From contig JBCNJP010000003.1 in assembly GCA_039602395.1 (NCBI GenBank), positions 63,726,278 through 63,790,277 of the forward strand: 64,000 nucleotides of DNA, in the 5' to 3' direction. Position numbers and translations under genes: made by a program. The notes beneath the pieces are model-generated. The model did no database searches. It had not been told where the DNA came from and was given only the letters and a program-made list of their open reading frames with translations. This document shows, in pieces, positions 54,671-64,000 of the stretch. Every line of letters starts with the position of its first letter. Within the stretch, counting starts at the first letter, position 1. The stretch comes from Deinandra increscens subsp. villosa. Its lineage: Eukaryota; Streptophyta; Magnoliopsida; Asterales; Asteraceae.

Positions 54671-55365
54671 CAATCACATGGCGCCATGTGTCATTTCCAA
54701 CCAATCACATGGCGCCATGTGTCATTTCCAACCAATCACATGAACAATTTACATATTGATCTTAAACCATACGACGCCACGTGTCCAACTTCCTTCTATG
54801 ACATTTTGCCACGTCATTTTTTCCAACCAATCACATGGCGCCATGTGTTATATTACAACAATTTACATATTGTCACATATTTCATTTCTTAAACCATACG
54901 ACGCCACGTGTCCCACTTCCTTCTATGACATTTTGCCATGTCATTTTACCTTCAAATCAAATTTAACCATGAAGGCTTTAGACTTTTACGTTTTATAACC
55001 CTTAATTTTTATAGTTTAGTTTTTCACAAAAGTTTTAGAATTTTAAGTTTTTCACAAAAGTTTTAGAATTTTAAGTTTTTCATTTCTTAAATCATATGAC
55101 GCCACGTGTCCCACTTCCTCCTATAACATTTTGCCACGTCATTTTATCTTAAAATCAAATTTAACCACGAAAGCTTTAGACTTTTACGTTTTGTAACCCT
55201 TAATTTTTATACTTTACTTTTTCACAAAAGTTTTAGAATTTTAAGTTTTATATACCCCTTTTGTCTTTAATATACTTTTATAGTTTTTAGCTTTGGTTAC
55301 GACTTTTCTATGGTTTTACGGGTAAATGGGTAACCCGCCGCGAAGCGCGGACGAATCTACTAACT
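54671..55365 (+). mobile_element. Helitron-like sequence with GC-rich 3' hairpin
   Basis: CCAATCACATGGCGCCATGTGTCATTTCC repeats, with ATGGCGCCAT palindromes, at 54,672-54,850. A unit with CGCCACGTGTCC and CTTCCTTCTATGACATTTTGCC appears at about 54,775, 54,900 and 55,100. The end has a CCGCCGCGAAGCGCGG hairpin followed about 11 bases later by CTAA, as in Helitron 3' ends (hairpin before CTRR). A second hairpin-like CCCGCCGCAACGCGCGG follows at 55,417. The 5' end was not found and no Rep/helicase is present. Confidence 0.45.
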
Positions 55366-55945
55366 GTAACAGAACAAAGAGAGCTTAACATCAACACAAA
55401 AACAAGAAATTACCCGCCGCAACGCGCGGTGGGTAAAAATTCTTGTTATTTATGAGTTGTTAAATAACTAGTCACTCATGTATAAAATGACTGAAATATT
55501 CTTTTATTTAACAACATTAACAAAAAAAAAAACTCAAGTGGTTAACATGTAAACCTAAGATGGTTAAAAATCGAATTCAAGTAGTAACAGTAAATAAACC
55601 CGAGGGACTCGAAAAAAATTAGTGCATGTTTTGAATATTTGGCAAGTATATAAGTACCTCTAGACTTTAGCTTTTCCTATAAGTTAATAAGTCACTTTTT
55701 ATAAGCCAAGATTTCTTAGCTTTTCAAAACTGCTTATAACTTAGTGGGTCTTCAATTACCATAATGGTCCTCATTTAATTTTATACTCACCTAAATACCA
55801 ACTTTTTCCATCACAAAAGTTAATCCAAATACCTTTTTAAAAACACTTTAAAAAAATTTATTTAACCTACCTTTCAAAACAAAAAAAACTCATCCACTAA
55901 AAAATAAGCAATTTCAAACACGCACTTTGACTCTTAACGTTTTTT
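55366..55945. other. Unassigned AT-rich stretch
   Basis: It contains a second GC-rich hairpin at about 55,417 and many GCTTATAA-type words at 55,680-55,760 that are common in small plant DNA elements. No gene is supported. Confidence 0.4.
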
Positions 55946-57015
55946 AAGAGTAAACTACTATTTTAGTCCCTGAGGTTTGACTGAAAAATCACTTTTAGTC
56001 CAGTCCTTTCAAAATGATGACTTCAATCCAATAGTTTTATATATTGTTTCGGTTTAGGTCCAACACACTCATCCTCATTCAATATTTCTGTTAGCTATCT
56101 GATAAAGACCAAAATACCCCTCACAACAAAAAATAAAAAATATAAATTAGATTTAAAACAAAATGAAAACCAATTTATCACCTAACATCATCTCTCTCAT
56201 TCATTGATTACCTCACAAACCCTAACTAAAATGGTTACTAAAATCATCCTCCCTAAATCCTTCTTCCTCACGGTTTCAATTTTCACAATCAACTAAGAAT
56301 TCCGCCATTTCTACCTCTAATTCAAACATTACTTTTTCTGGATCTAGAATTGCAAATAATGATTCAGAGAATGAATCACGACCCACCGATTGCACAAGAT
56401 AATTGATAGGAGTGGTGGTGGTCTGTTGCGAAACCTTTCCTCCAATTGTAAACAACAATATTCAAGACAACTTACCCCTGTATATTGCCATGTACATCAG
56501 CCACTAACTACCTTATTACCATCTGTTTCCTCCAATTGAATTAGGGCAAACGAACAATGGTAGTATTGTTTGGCTGACAAAGGAAATAAGTGAATCAGGG
56601 CAAACGAACGATGGTGGTGTGGTGGTGGAGGGGTGCCGAAGTGCGACAACAGTGTTGTTGGCGGACGTTGACGATGAATGGAAGGAATATGATGGATTGT
56701 GGTGGTGGTGTTGGGCGGCAACAATGTTTTGGAGGTTGTAATGGCAGGTGGCGGTGAGATTAGGTTAGCGAGAGAGACTTGAGAGGAGATATTCTGTATA
56801 TATATTTTCTTTTCTTATTTTATTAAAGATTTTAGTCCGAGGGTGTTCTGGTCATTTTATGTAAACTTAACAGACTAAATGGATGGGCTTAGTGTGATGG
56901 ACTTAAACCAACACAAAGTGTGAAACTATTGAATGAGAATTATCAATTTAAACGAATTGGACTAAAAATGATTTTTCAATTAAACCTCATGGACTAAAAA
57001 GAGTAGTTTACTCTT
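55946..57015. mobile_element. Non-autonomous DNA element with long inverted ends
   Basis: The left end AGAGTAAACTACTATTTTAG and the complement of the right end (AGAGTAAACTACTCTTTTTAG) begin an inverted repeat extending at least 60 bases and weakly to about 150. The interior holds two short minus-strand frames (56,276-56,458 and 56,497-56,724) and CCACCACC-rich sequence, possibly a captured gene fragment. No transposase is seen. The right end lies only about 45 bases before the presumed first exon of the helicase gene. No clear target-site duplication was found. Confidence 0.75.
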
Positions 57016-57059
57016 TACTCTTTTTTAATAACAAATTACATTTTAGTGAGGCCTCACAG

Positions 57060-57759
57060 ATCTTCAATATTGTCACTTCCAACTCCCAAGCCCTAACCAT
57101 TCAAACACCCTTCCAACCCTAGCACACACAAACTGCGAACACGAAACCCTAAAATCGTCAATCAACGAAGGTATCGCGCTGCAGGCATTGGGAGATCGAT
57201 TCTAACAAAGGTATTCAAAATCCCAACGCCAATGCTTTTATTGTATACACGAATTTGATTTGATTACATTTCTTCTGTGACTGTTCTCAGGTGTTTCATC
57301 CCTTTCGCTTTATTGCTTTTTCGATTTATATTGATTCCGAAGTTTGTAGGATGTTTGTGTTTTCTAAAGAATCATATAGGAAGTGTACATATTCAACCTG
57401 ATTACAAGTTTAAAGGAGATTGTACGGATATAATCATAGTGGGATGTGAAATAGAGATAATCAGATAGTATATATGATGTAGCTCTGAATTTTTGCATTT
57501 CTATTGTTCATAGGATATATAAGCATGGATTTGAGGATAACAGGTGAATTTCAATAAAGAGGGTACTGTAATACATAATATTACAAAGAGGGTTTCTCCC
57601 ATGTAAATTGCATTTTGTAAGATACTTTTGATATTTTCTTCTATTATATGGGATCTGTGTGTATTGCTTCTCTAATGTGCTACTCATTCTGCTTGTTACA
57701 ATATGAAAACAGCTAACACATACTCATCTTTGATTGTCAGATTTGAACTCTTATAAACC
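57060..57759 (+). other. 5' UTR exon and first intron of the helicase gene
   Basis: A CT- and AC-rich leader from about 57,060 (AACCCTAGCACACACAAAC, CACGAAACCCTAAAATCG) ends at the donor ACAAAG|GTATTC (57,211/57,212). The intron runs to TTGATTGTCAG (57,740), and 19 bases of 5' UTR precede the ATG at 57,760. Telomere-box-like AAACCCTA motifs in the leader are common in plant housekeeping genes. The transcription start is a guess. Confidence 0.55.
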
Positions 57760-60700
57760 ATGGCTGCTGAGGGGGCCACTCCTGATTCTTTGGGTCCTCG
57801 TTATGCGCCACCTGATCCAACTTTGCCTGAACCCTGGAAAGGTCTAATTGATGGGAGCTCAGGTGTGATGTACTACTGGAACTCTGAAACTAACATCACT
57901 CAGTATGAGAAACCCAGTGCTGTGCCCTCTGCACTTAAACCTGTTTCTGCACCGATCAGTAGGACTGAACAGCCAAATGATGTTTCTGGTCAACAAGCAC
58001 CTCAGCAAGGAAATAACATGCCGCAATCTTTTCAGGGTGTTAGTACGGAACAATCACACGGCTACCAGTTTCAACATCATCAACCAATGCATTATGTGGG
58101 GTATCAACAGAGGCCACCTAATATGATGCAGCCACACCAGCATTTACATCAAACTTCAGATGTTAATTCTTTGCAAACACCACCAGCTCAATATGGTGGC
58201 TCTCAGTTCAACATGCAACAACCATCTTCATTTGGCCAATTGCAGCAGAGCAGTGTTGACAATCAGCAATACGGACCAAATTTCCATAATAAAATGGGTC
58301 AGCAGCCAAATGTTCCACCTGTAGGACCACAAATGGGCTTCGAGGATAATCCACCTGGAAGAGGCGGGAATGATGGCTATTTTAATGCTAAAAATGGTGT
58401 GCCTGCTATGGTCCCTCATCAACCTAAGCTTGCAGCAATTCCAATGGCAAGACCTCTGCTGGTAAAGTATTTTACTTTCTACTTCTGTGCTTCACATCCT
58501 ATGGTATCTTTGGTTTAGTCTTGTTTTCATTTCTTTTAACTTCTGAGATCATGTTATTTTGCATTTTATGTACTCTGTGCCACTATGGGGCATGATTCAG
58601 AATTTTGTGTTTCAGGAGATAAACTCTGCAGGTCTTGTACATCAAAATGTTACATCTACTTTCCCAGGGGGACCGATCTCACATAACACGTATGCGCAAG
58701 CTACTGGTGGCCCCCCACTTATGAATAACACTATGATGAGGGCAAATTCAGCAGTTATAGCTTCTCCAGATGCCATGGCTATATCATCCGCTGACATTTA
58801 CCGTCAAAAACATGATGTGACAGCAACGGTTTGTTTACTGACTCGACTTTAAGATGTAGTGATAATGTTTCATGTTGCCCATTTATGTTAAGAGAGTCAC
58901 CGAGTCATTGATACAAGTTACTTTCTTCATTTGACTCCATAGGGTGATAATGTTCCGGCTCCATTCATGTCATTTGAGTCCACTGGATTTCCTCCAGAAT
59001 TATTGAGAGAGGTAAGTCTTTTTCTTCAGCTATTAAAAATTTATCAAATATATTTGGTTGCAGTACTTTTGGCGTGTTCTGTTTTTTTCTTAATTTGACT
59101 CTACGATTATTACTTTGACTTAACACAGGTGCGATATCTGTTCCAGAAAGGAGCACATGTCGTACGCTGCCATGCTATTCACACATTTATTCTGAGTTAG
59201 GCTGCAAATTCTGATGTTGGCTCTGCCTCTTTTGTCATAATTGCACCTTTCTCGCCTCGTGTTGCTTCAGTAAGCAACTTATATCTATAGGTCTTAATTT
59301 ACCTAATATTTTTTTTTCCAATTCAGACATCCTTGAAATTCTAGGGCTTCTTTAACTTTCTTGCAAAATGCTCACCAATCCATTAAAATATATTTGCTAA
59401 AGATAGATGGTTATTAATATGACTTCCTTTTAGATATATGCTGCTGGTTTTGCTTCTCCTACACCTATTCAGGCACAAACATGGCCTATTGCCCTACAAA
59501 ACAGGGACATAGTGGCAATTGCAAAGACAGGTTCTGGTAAAACATTAGGCTATTTGATTCCTGCTTTCATGCTGCTTGGACGTTGTCACAACAATCCCCA
59601 ACTTGGGCCCACAGTTGTTGTTTTAGCTCCTACAAGAGAACTTGCTACTCAAATACAAGATGAGGTCATCAAGTTTGGCCGATCTGTCAGAATCTCTTGC
59701 ACAGTGAGTTAGTAACCATTTCTTTTTCTTCTTAATTTGTGTATATTTTTGCTAATGTGTGTGAATGTGATTCAGTGTTTGTATGGTGGGGCTCCTAAGG
59801 GCCCACAATTGAAAGAATTAGAACGGGGAGCAGATATAGTTGTAGCAACTCCAGGCCGACTTAATGATATTCTTGATATGAAGAAGGTTGACTTTCGGCA
59901 AGTTTCTCTTCTCGTTCTTGATGAGGCTGATAGGATGCTTGATATGGGTTTTGAACCTCAAATAAGGAAGATTGTCAATGAAATACCTCCTCGTAGGCAA
60001 ACACTAATGTATACTGCCACTTGGCCAAAAGAAGTGAGGAAAATAGCTAGCGATCTTTTGATCAATCCTGTTCAGGTCAATATTGGCAATGTTGATGAAC
60101 TTGCTGCAAACAAGTCTATTACACAGGTAACCCACTGTTGTGTATGTTTTTCTTAACGTAGATTCACTTTCTGTTTTGCAGTGGCAATTTTGACTTACGA
60201 GTGGGTCAGTTTTGCTTATGTTTTGTTTCCAACGTGTCAAATGGGTAAGTTGAAAATATTAACTAAAAAAATGGGCCGAACAATATTGAAATAAAACAGC
60301 TTTTGTAATCATAATTGACACCTTTTAATAAAACATGGAAATTTTGGACTAAAGTTGACTTGGGTCAATCGCATCTGACCTGTTTAAACTGGTAAAAGAA
60401 AAAGGCTCATTTCAGCCTGATCCCATTAGCTATCCTGTGTATTTTTCCACCTCTAGTTCGTATACAAATGATTAGAGCTTTAGTAAAGTAGAAACTTTGT
60501 CTTTTATATATCTATATTTTTCATGTTCCTTCTCCTATTCAGTGATGATGCAAGTTTGACAACCTAGTCCAGCTGATGAAGCTTTTAGCTAGAGCTCTAG
60601 AATAATATAAGGACTAGGAGCTAGGTTTTCTTTCAATGCAAAACCATGATTCTTGTGTGTAGGTTTTTAATGGAAAACCATGATTTTGTGATGGGTGACT

Positions 60701-62043
60701 TCTAGTAATTGTTCTAGCGTCAAGGGCCTTGTCAAATGTTTTAAAGTTATGACATGCTGTATGTGATCTTGTAGTATGTGGAAGTGGTTCCTCAAATGGA
60801 GAAGCAGAGGCGGGTGGAGCAGATTCTGAGATCTGAAGAAAGGGGTTCCAAAATTATAATTTTTTGTTCAACTAAAAAGTTATGTGATCAGCTTACACGT
60901 AGTATTAGTCGTAATTTTGGAGCTGCTGCCATTCATGGAGACAAATCTCAGGGTGAGAGAGACTTTGTTCTGAATCAGTTCCGTTCTGGGAAGTCCCCAA
61001 TATTGGTTGCTACAGATGTTGCTGCGCGTGGCCTTGACGTCAAGGACGTAAGGTTAGACTCCATGAGAAGGTTAATAAAAATGATTCCAATTCTATTAGA
61101 AAAGTCTGATTTTTATGGTGTTTGCAGGGTGGTGATTAATTATGATTTCCCGAATGGTGTGGAGGACTATGTCCACCGAATAGGACGAACCGGAAGGGCA
61201 GGGGCAAAAGGGGTGGCTTATACTTTCTTTTCTGAACAGGATTGGAAACACGCCCCTGATCTTATTAAAGTTCTTGAGGGAGCCAATCAGCCTGTGCCAC
61301 ATGAGGTGCAAGAGATTGCGACACGTGGTGGGCCTGGTTTTGGTAAGGAGCGGGGTGGAATGAACCGCTTTGATTGCGGTGGTGGTCGTGGTGCCTTGAG
61401 GGATGGTGGTTTTAGAGGGCGTGGTGTTGACTCGAGGGATGGGGGTTTTGCTGGCCGTGGTGGAGGTGACATGCGGGATGGCAGATTTGTTGGCAGTGGT
61501 GACCCGAGGGACAGTGGTTTTAGCGGCCGTGGTGGCTTTGGAGGTAGAGGTGGCCAGAGGGATGGCGGGTTTGGGGGCCGTGGTGGAATGAGAGACAGTG
61601 GGGGCTTTGGTGGTCACAGTGGAGGAAGGGATGGCAACTTTGGAGGCCGTGGTGGGGGGAGGGATGGAAACTTTGGTGGCCGTGGTGGTTCTAGAGGTGT
61701 TGGATTTGGTGGACCAGATGGTGGTTGGGATAGGTATGATAGATTCAAGGATTCCTGTGGTGTGGCTCGTGGGCGTGGCAGAGGCCGATTTGATGACAGA
61801 AGAGACAGTGAACGTAACAGGCGAAGAAGTTTTAGCCGCAGCAGGAGCTGTAGCCGGAGCAGGAGTTACAGCCGTAGCCGTAGTCGGAGCCGGAGCCGGA
61901 GCCGGAGTCGCACACCTGTAAGGCGTGAAAGACGCCGAGAATCTAAATTTGATCAGAAAGAAGCAAACCTGCCTGCTGTTGCTGCTAGTGGCATTGATCC
62001 ATGTGTGCAACCGGAAGCTGTAAATCAAATTGGTGGACCCTGA
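57760..62043 (+). CDS. WW-domain DEAD-box ATP-dependent RNA helicase
   Basis: Exons: 57,760-58,461; 58,616-58,828; 58,943-59,011; 59,434-59,703; 59,776-60,126; 60,775-61,052; 61,128-62,043, all with GT-AG introns, giving 932 codons. A WW domain lies at residues about 24-56 (PEPWKGLIDGSSGVMYYWN), where the second Trp is Tyr. A Gln/Pro-rich region follows to about 230. Helicase motifs: Q motif GFASPTPIQAQ (333-343), I AKTGSGKT (358-365), Ia PTRELA, Ib TPGR, II DEAD (467-470), III TAT (498-500), IV IIFCSTK, V ATDVAARGLD, VI HRIGRTGR (644-651). The tail is RGG-rich, then an Arg-Ser run (SRSRSRSRSRSR). It resembles the plant RH14/RH40/RH46 group, proteins that remodel RNA in an ATP-dependent way, probably in the nucleus. 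No disruption is seen. Confidence 0.93.
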
Positions 62044-62290
62044 AGATACAGTTTAGTGTGGGTTGATTTATTTTTTTTGCCTCCATTAGGTGTGAAGATG
62101 GAACATCTTTTGAATAGAGGTACAACTACTACAGGTTTTGGGTGTCATTCTTGCTGATGTCATTTTTTCTGACTGCCTGCTTGCTTTCAAATGTAGTTTT
62201 TGGGTCATTTTTGGTTTTCTTTTCTTAGTAAATTTATTTTGTAATATTCTTTTAATGTTAAATTTTTTAAGAAAATAACTATTCAAATTA
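62044..62290 (+). other. 3' UTR of the helicase gene
   Basis: After the TGA a T-rich sequence contains TTTTGTAATATTC and AATGTTAAATTTTT, typical of plant 3' ends. No canonical AATAAA is seen close to the stop, so the end is uncertain. Confidence 0.5.
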
Positions 62291-62670
62291 TGTATTATAA
62301 TCAGAATAATATAACTTTTTGTGAAATTTACATTTCACCTTCTAATAGTATTCACAGCAGGTTCTCCATAATTATGTGAGTGTAGACCTTAAGATTTGAT
62401 GTTCGGTTATAAGTGGTTTTGAGTAGAGGGAGAGCAAAAAAGTTATTATTCATCTGTAAATTTGGCAAAAAAATTGTTGATTTGGTAAAATTTGATGTTT
62501 GATATGAGAGAAAGTGAGAATATGGTAATGATAAGGGTATACAAAATATATTATTTAATTGAGATTGTGAGTGACAGAGAAAAAGTAATAATAAAAGTAT
62601 CAATTATAAGGATAGGAATGAGGAACCTGTTATGAATGCTTAAGGTGCCTGTCTAATTTCACATTTTTCA
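62291..62670. other. Intergenic AT-rich stretch
   Basis: No open frame or repeat structure worth naming. Confidence 0.4.
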
Positions 62671-63300
62671 AGTAAAAAAATCAATTACATATTTTCTCTA
62701 TGAATAATTACATATTGTCCCTAACATAAATATCAATGACAAATTCCCTCTTTCTATTTATAAAAAATATATATTACATATTTACTCATTTCATTAAAAC
62801 CAACTTATTAAATGACTATTTTATACTTATTTTCACCAAATATCTTTTGTACATCTTCCCCTTTTCTAAGACCTTGTTGTGTAAACGAGCCAATCCGGCT
62901 CATAAACTACTCGGGGTTGGACCAGTAAATGAAATTGAGTTCGAGTTCAAGCCCTGCAATATGGTTTGAGCTTGTTTATTAATCGAGTTATATTTCAGGG
63001 CTCGAGATTGGGGCTCAGTTCTCTTTAGGATTGGTTCGTTTAAGCTTTTTACCTATCCGATTCTGAGCAGCTCACGTACCGGCTTTGCTCGTTCACACTT
63101 CTAGGTCTTACGAAGAAAAAATATGTAAAAAGTCCGTTAGTAAAAATAAGGGCAACATAGTTATTCAATAAGTTTATTTTAATGAAGTTGATAAATATGT
63201 AATATATATGTTTTTGGAAGGGAAAATATGTAATTGATATTTTGGTTTAGGGAAATATGTAATTAATTTTTTGCTTTGAAGAAATATATAATTCAAGCAA
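62671..63300. repeat. Inverted repeat with ~180-base arms downstream of the helicase gene
   Basis: The left arm at about 62,680-62,860 (TTACATATTTACTCATTTC, TTATTAAATGACTATTTTA) matches the complement of 63,110-63,290 (TTACATATTTATCAACTTC, TTATTGAATAACTATGTT). The spacer of about 250 bases contains GAGCCAATCCGGCTC and GGGCTCGAG words. It is likely a foldback or MITE-type element. The exact ends are not sharp. Confidence 0.65.
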
Positions 63301-63587
63301 ATAAGAATAGTTTCTTTCGTTGGTAGACTATTCCAGTAAGATGGAATCGAATCCGGTTCCCATATTGATTTCTTAGTTATTATCAATTCTTATAATGTAA
63401 AAAAGAACAATTTGAAGATTCAATTTACCCATCTTAGGAAGTGAGAATATGTAAATGCCCCTTTGTGTCCCTTTAAAGTTTTTCCTGCTTATGCTTTTAC
63501 AATACAGATGTATGCTTAAAGATATATCTTTATACTAATACTAGGTTTGTAACTCGGGGTTACATGTAATTAATTGAACACAAACAT
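63301..63587. other. Intergenic stretch
   Basis: AT-rich sequence; no gene seen. Confidence 0.4.
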
Positions 63588-63589
63588 AA

Positions 63590-63640
<51 letters not shown>
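63588..63640. repeat. (TG)n(TA)n microsatellite
   Basis: A short GTGTGTGTGT tract grades into about 40 bases of TA dinucleotides. It is the left flank of the small element that follows. Confidence 0.97.
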
Positions 63641-63643
<3 letters not shown>

Positions 63644-63815
63644 TTCAAATGAGAACTTTTTGTTTTGAGAACTTTTAAAAACTAAATCTCAACCATAAAT
63701 TTCAGGGGGAACCACTACAATTCATTGGAGGGGGGATACATGTAAATAAACTTGTGGCTCAAATTAGTTCTTTTTAGTTCTCAAATCAAATTGGTTCTCA
63801 AATGATCCTCTCCCT
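63641..63815. mobile_element. Small MITE-like element inserted in a TA repeat
   Basis: The left end AGGTTCAAATGAGAACTT and the complement of the right end (AGGGAGAGGATCATTTGAGAAC) form imperfect inverted repeats. TA repeats flank both sides (63,600-63,640 and 63,814-63,834). It has a GA-rich, non-coding interior. This family type is common in plant genomes. Confidence 0.65.
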
Positions 63816-63834
63816 ATATATATATATATATATA

Positions 63835-64000
63835 GTGAAAAGTTCATTGTAGACACCCTCATAAGTGTAGACATGTAGACACCCTTTTTCACCATTAGAT
63901 CTCTTGATCTAGTGGTTGTGATAATTTCATTTTTTTCTTTTTTTCCTTTTTCTAATTGTTCAGAGCATTTCACATGTGAAAAAGAGCTATTTCACATGTG
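63835..64000. other. Start of a further repeat-like sequence at the window end
   Basis: GTAGACACCCTCATAAGTGTAGAC contains a repeated GTAGACACCC (63,849 and 63,880), followed by AT-rich sequence with CACATGTGAAA repeated at the edge. It is cut by the window end and no gene is supported. Confidence 0.4.

Noticed and set aside
54686..54998. Two overlapping plus-strand frames in the CACATGGCGCCATG repeat
   Set aside because: Generated by tandem non-coding repeats of a Helitron-like sequence.
61096..62028. Long minus-strand frame rich in Thr/Pro/Ala opposite the helicase tail
   Set aside because: It is the complement of the Gly/Arg and Ser/Arg repeats of the last helicase exon and has no independent support.

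Overview
The window is plant nuclear DNA. It is AT-rich, most of it is nested and broken LTR retrotransposons, and one intact-looking multi-exon host gene lies near the right end. The retrotransposon primer-binding sites match the plant initiator tRNA-Met, and the Copia elements carry the extra post-pol (env-like) ORF of the SIRE/Maximus lineage. The protein style resembles elements I know from Asteraceae, so a composite-family plant is my best guess; the species cannot be read from the sequence.

Layout. 1-18,371 is a SIRE-like Copia complex on the minus strand (element A): 5' LTR, PBS, gag, pol, a long post-pol region, polypurine tract and 3' LTR. A 2.5-kb module is present twice, once inside the element (5,679-8,182) and once just outside its 3' LTR (1-2,518). 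18,372-20,908 is a decayed Copia pol fragment with a 250-bp tandem triplication. 20,909-22,590 is a plus-strand Gypsy pol fragment. 23,170-27,408 holds pieces of two further SIRE-type elements (F and C), with a 500-N assembly gap. 27,995-37,755 is a gag-only, apparently non-autonomous relative (element D) with an internal partial LTR and a partial repeat of its own interior. 37,818-46,194 is a plus-strand Gypsy element (G) with a 3.8-kb 3' LTR, riddled with stops, and with a MITE inside integrase. 46,195-47,503 is another env-like ORF fragment (E), ending in a second 500-N gap. 48,084-50,629 is the 3' end of a Tat-lineage Gypsy element with a spliced antisense gene. 50,645-54,227 is the 5' end of another Copia (H). 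54,228-57,015 carries Helitron-like sequence and a long-inverted-repeat DNA element. 57,060-62,290 is the host gene, a WW-domain DEAD-box RNA helicase with an RGG/SR tail. The remainder is intergenic with an inverted repeat, a microsatellite and a MITE.

The most striking pattern is not a gene. Almost every Copia/SIRE-type element here carries a dense array of a short degenerate word (about 8-17 bp) in its LTR U3 or in the leader before its first ORF, and the word differs between elements: GAGATCGCCAAG, GCGGACCAAA/GGTACG, GATCGAAAAGC, CGAACTGAGT, CTTGCCAAAATTGG. In element A the two LTRs differ by about 611 bp, almost entirely through expansion of the array just upstream of the TATA box. The duplicated 2.5-kb module has the layout of a promoter followed by a multi-exon spliced leader, ending at the env-like ORF. 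That makes it a candidate internal transcription unit for the post-pol gene.

Most transposon genes are broken by stops, frameshifts, truncations or assembly gaps. The helicase is the only gene I would expect to make a full-length product.
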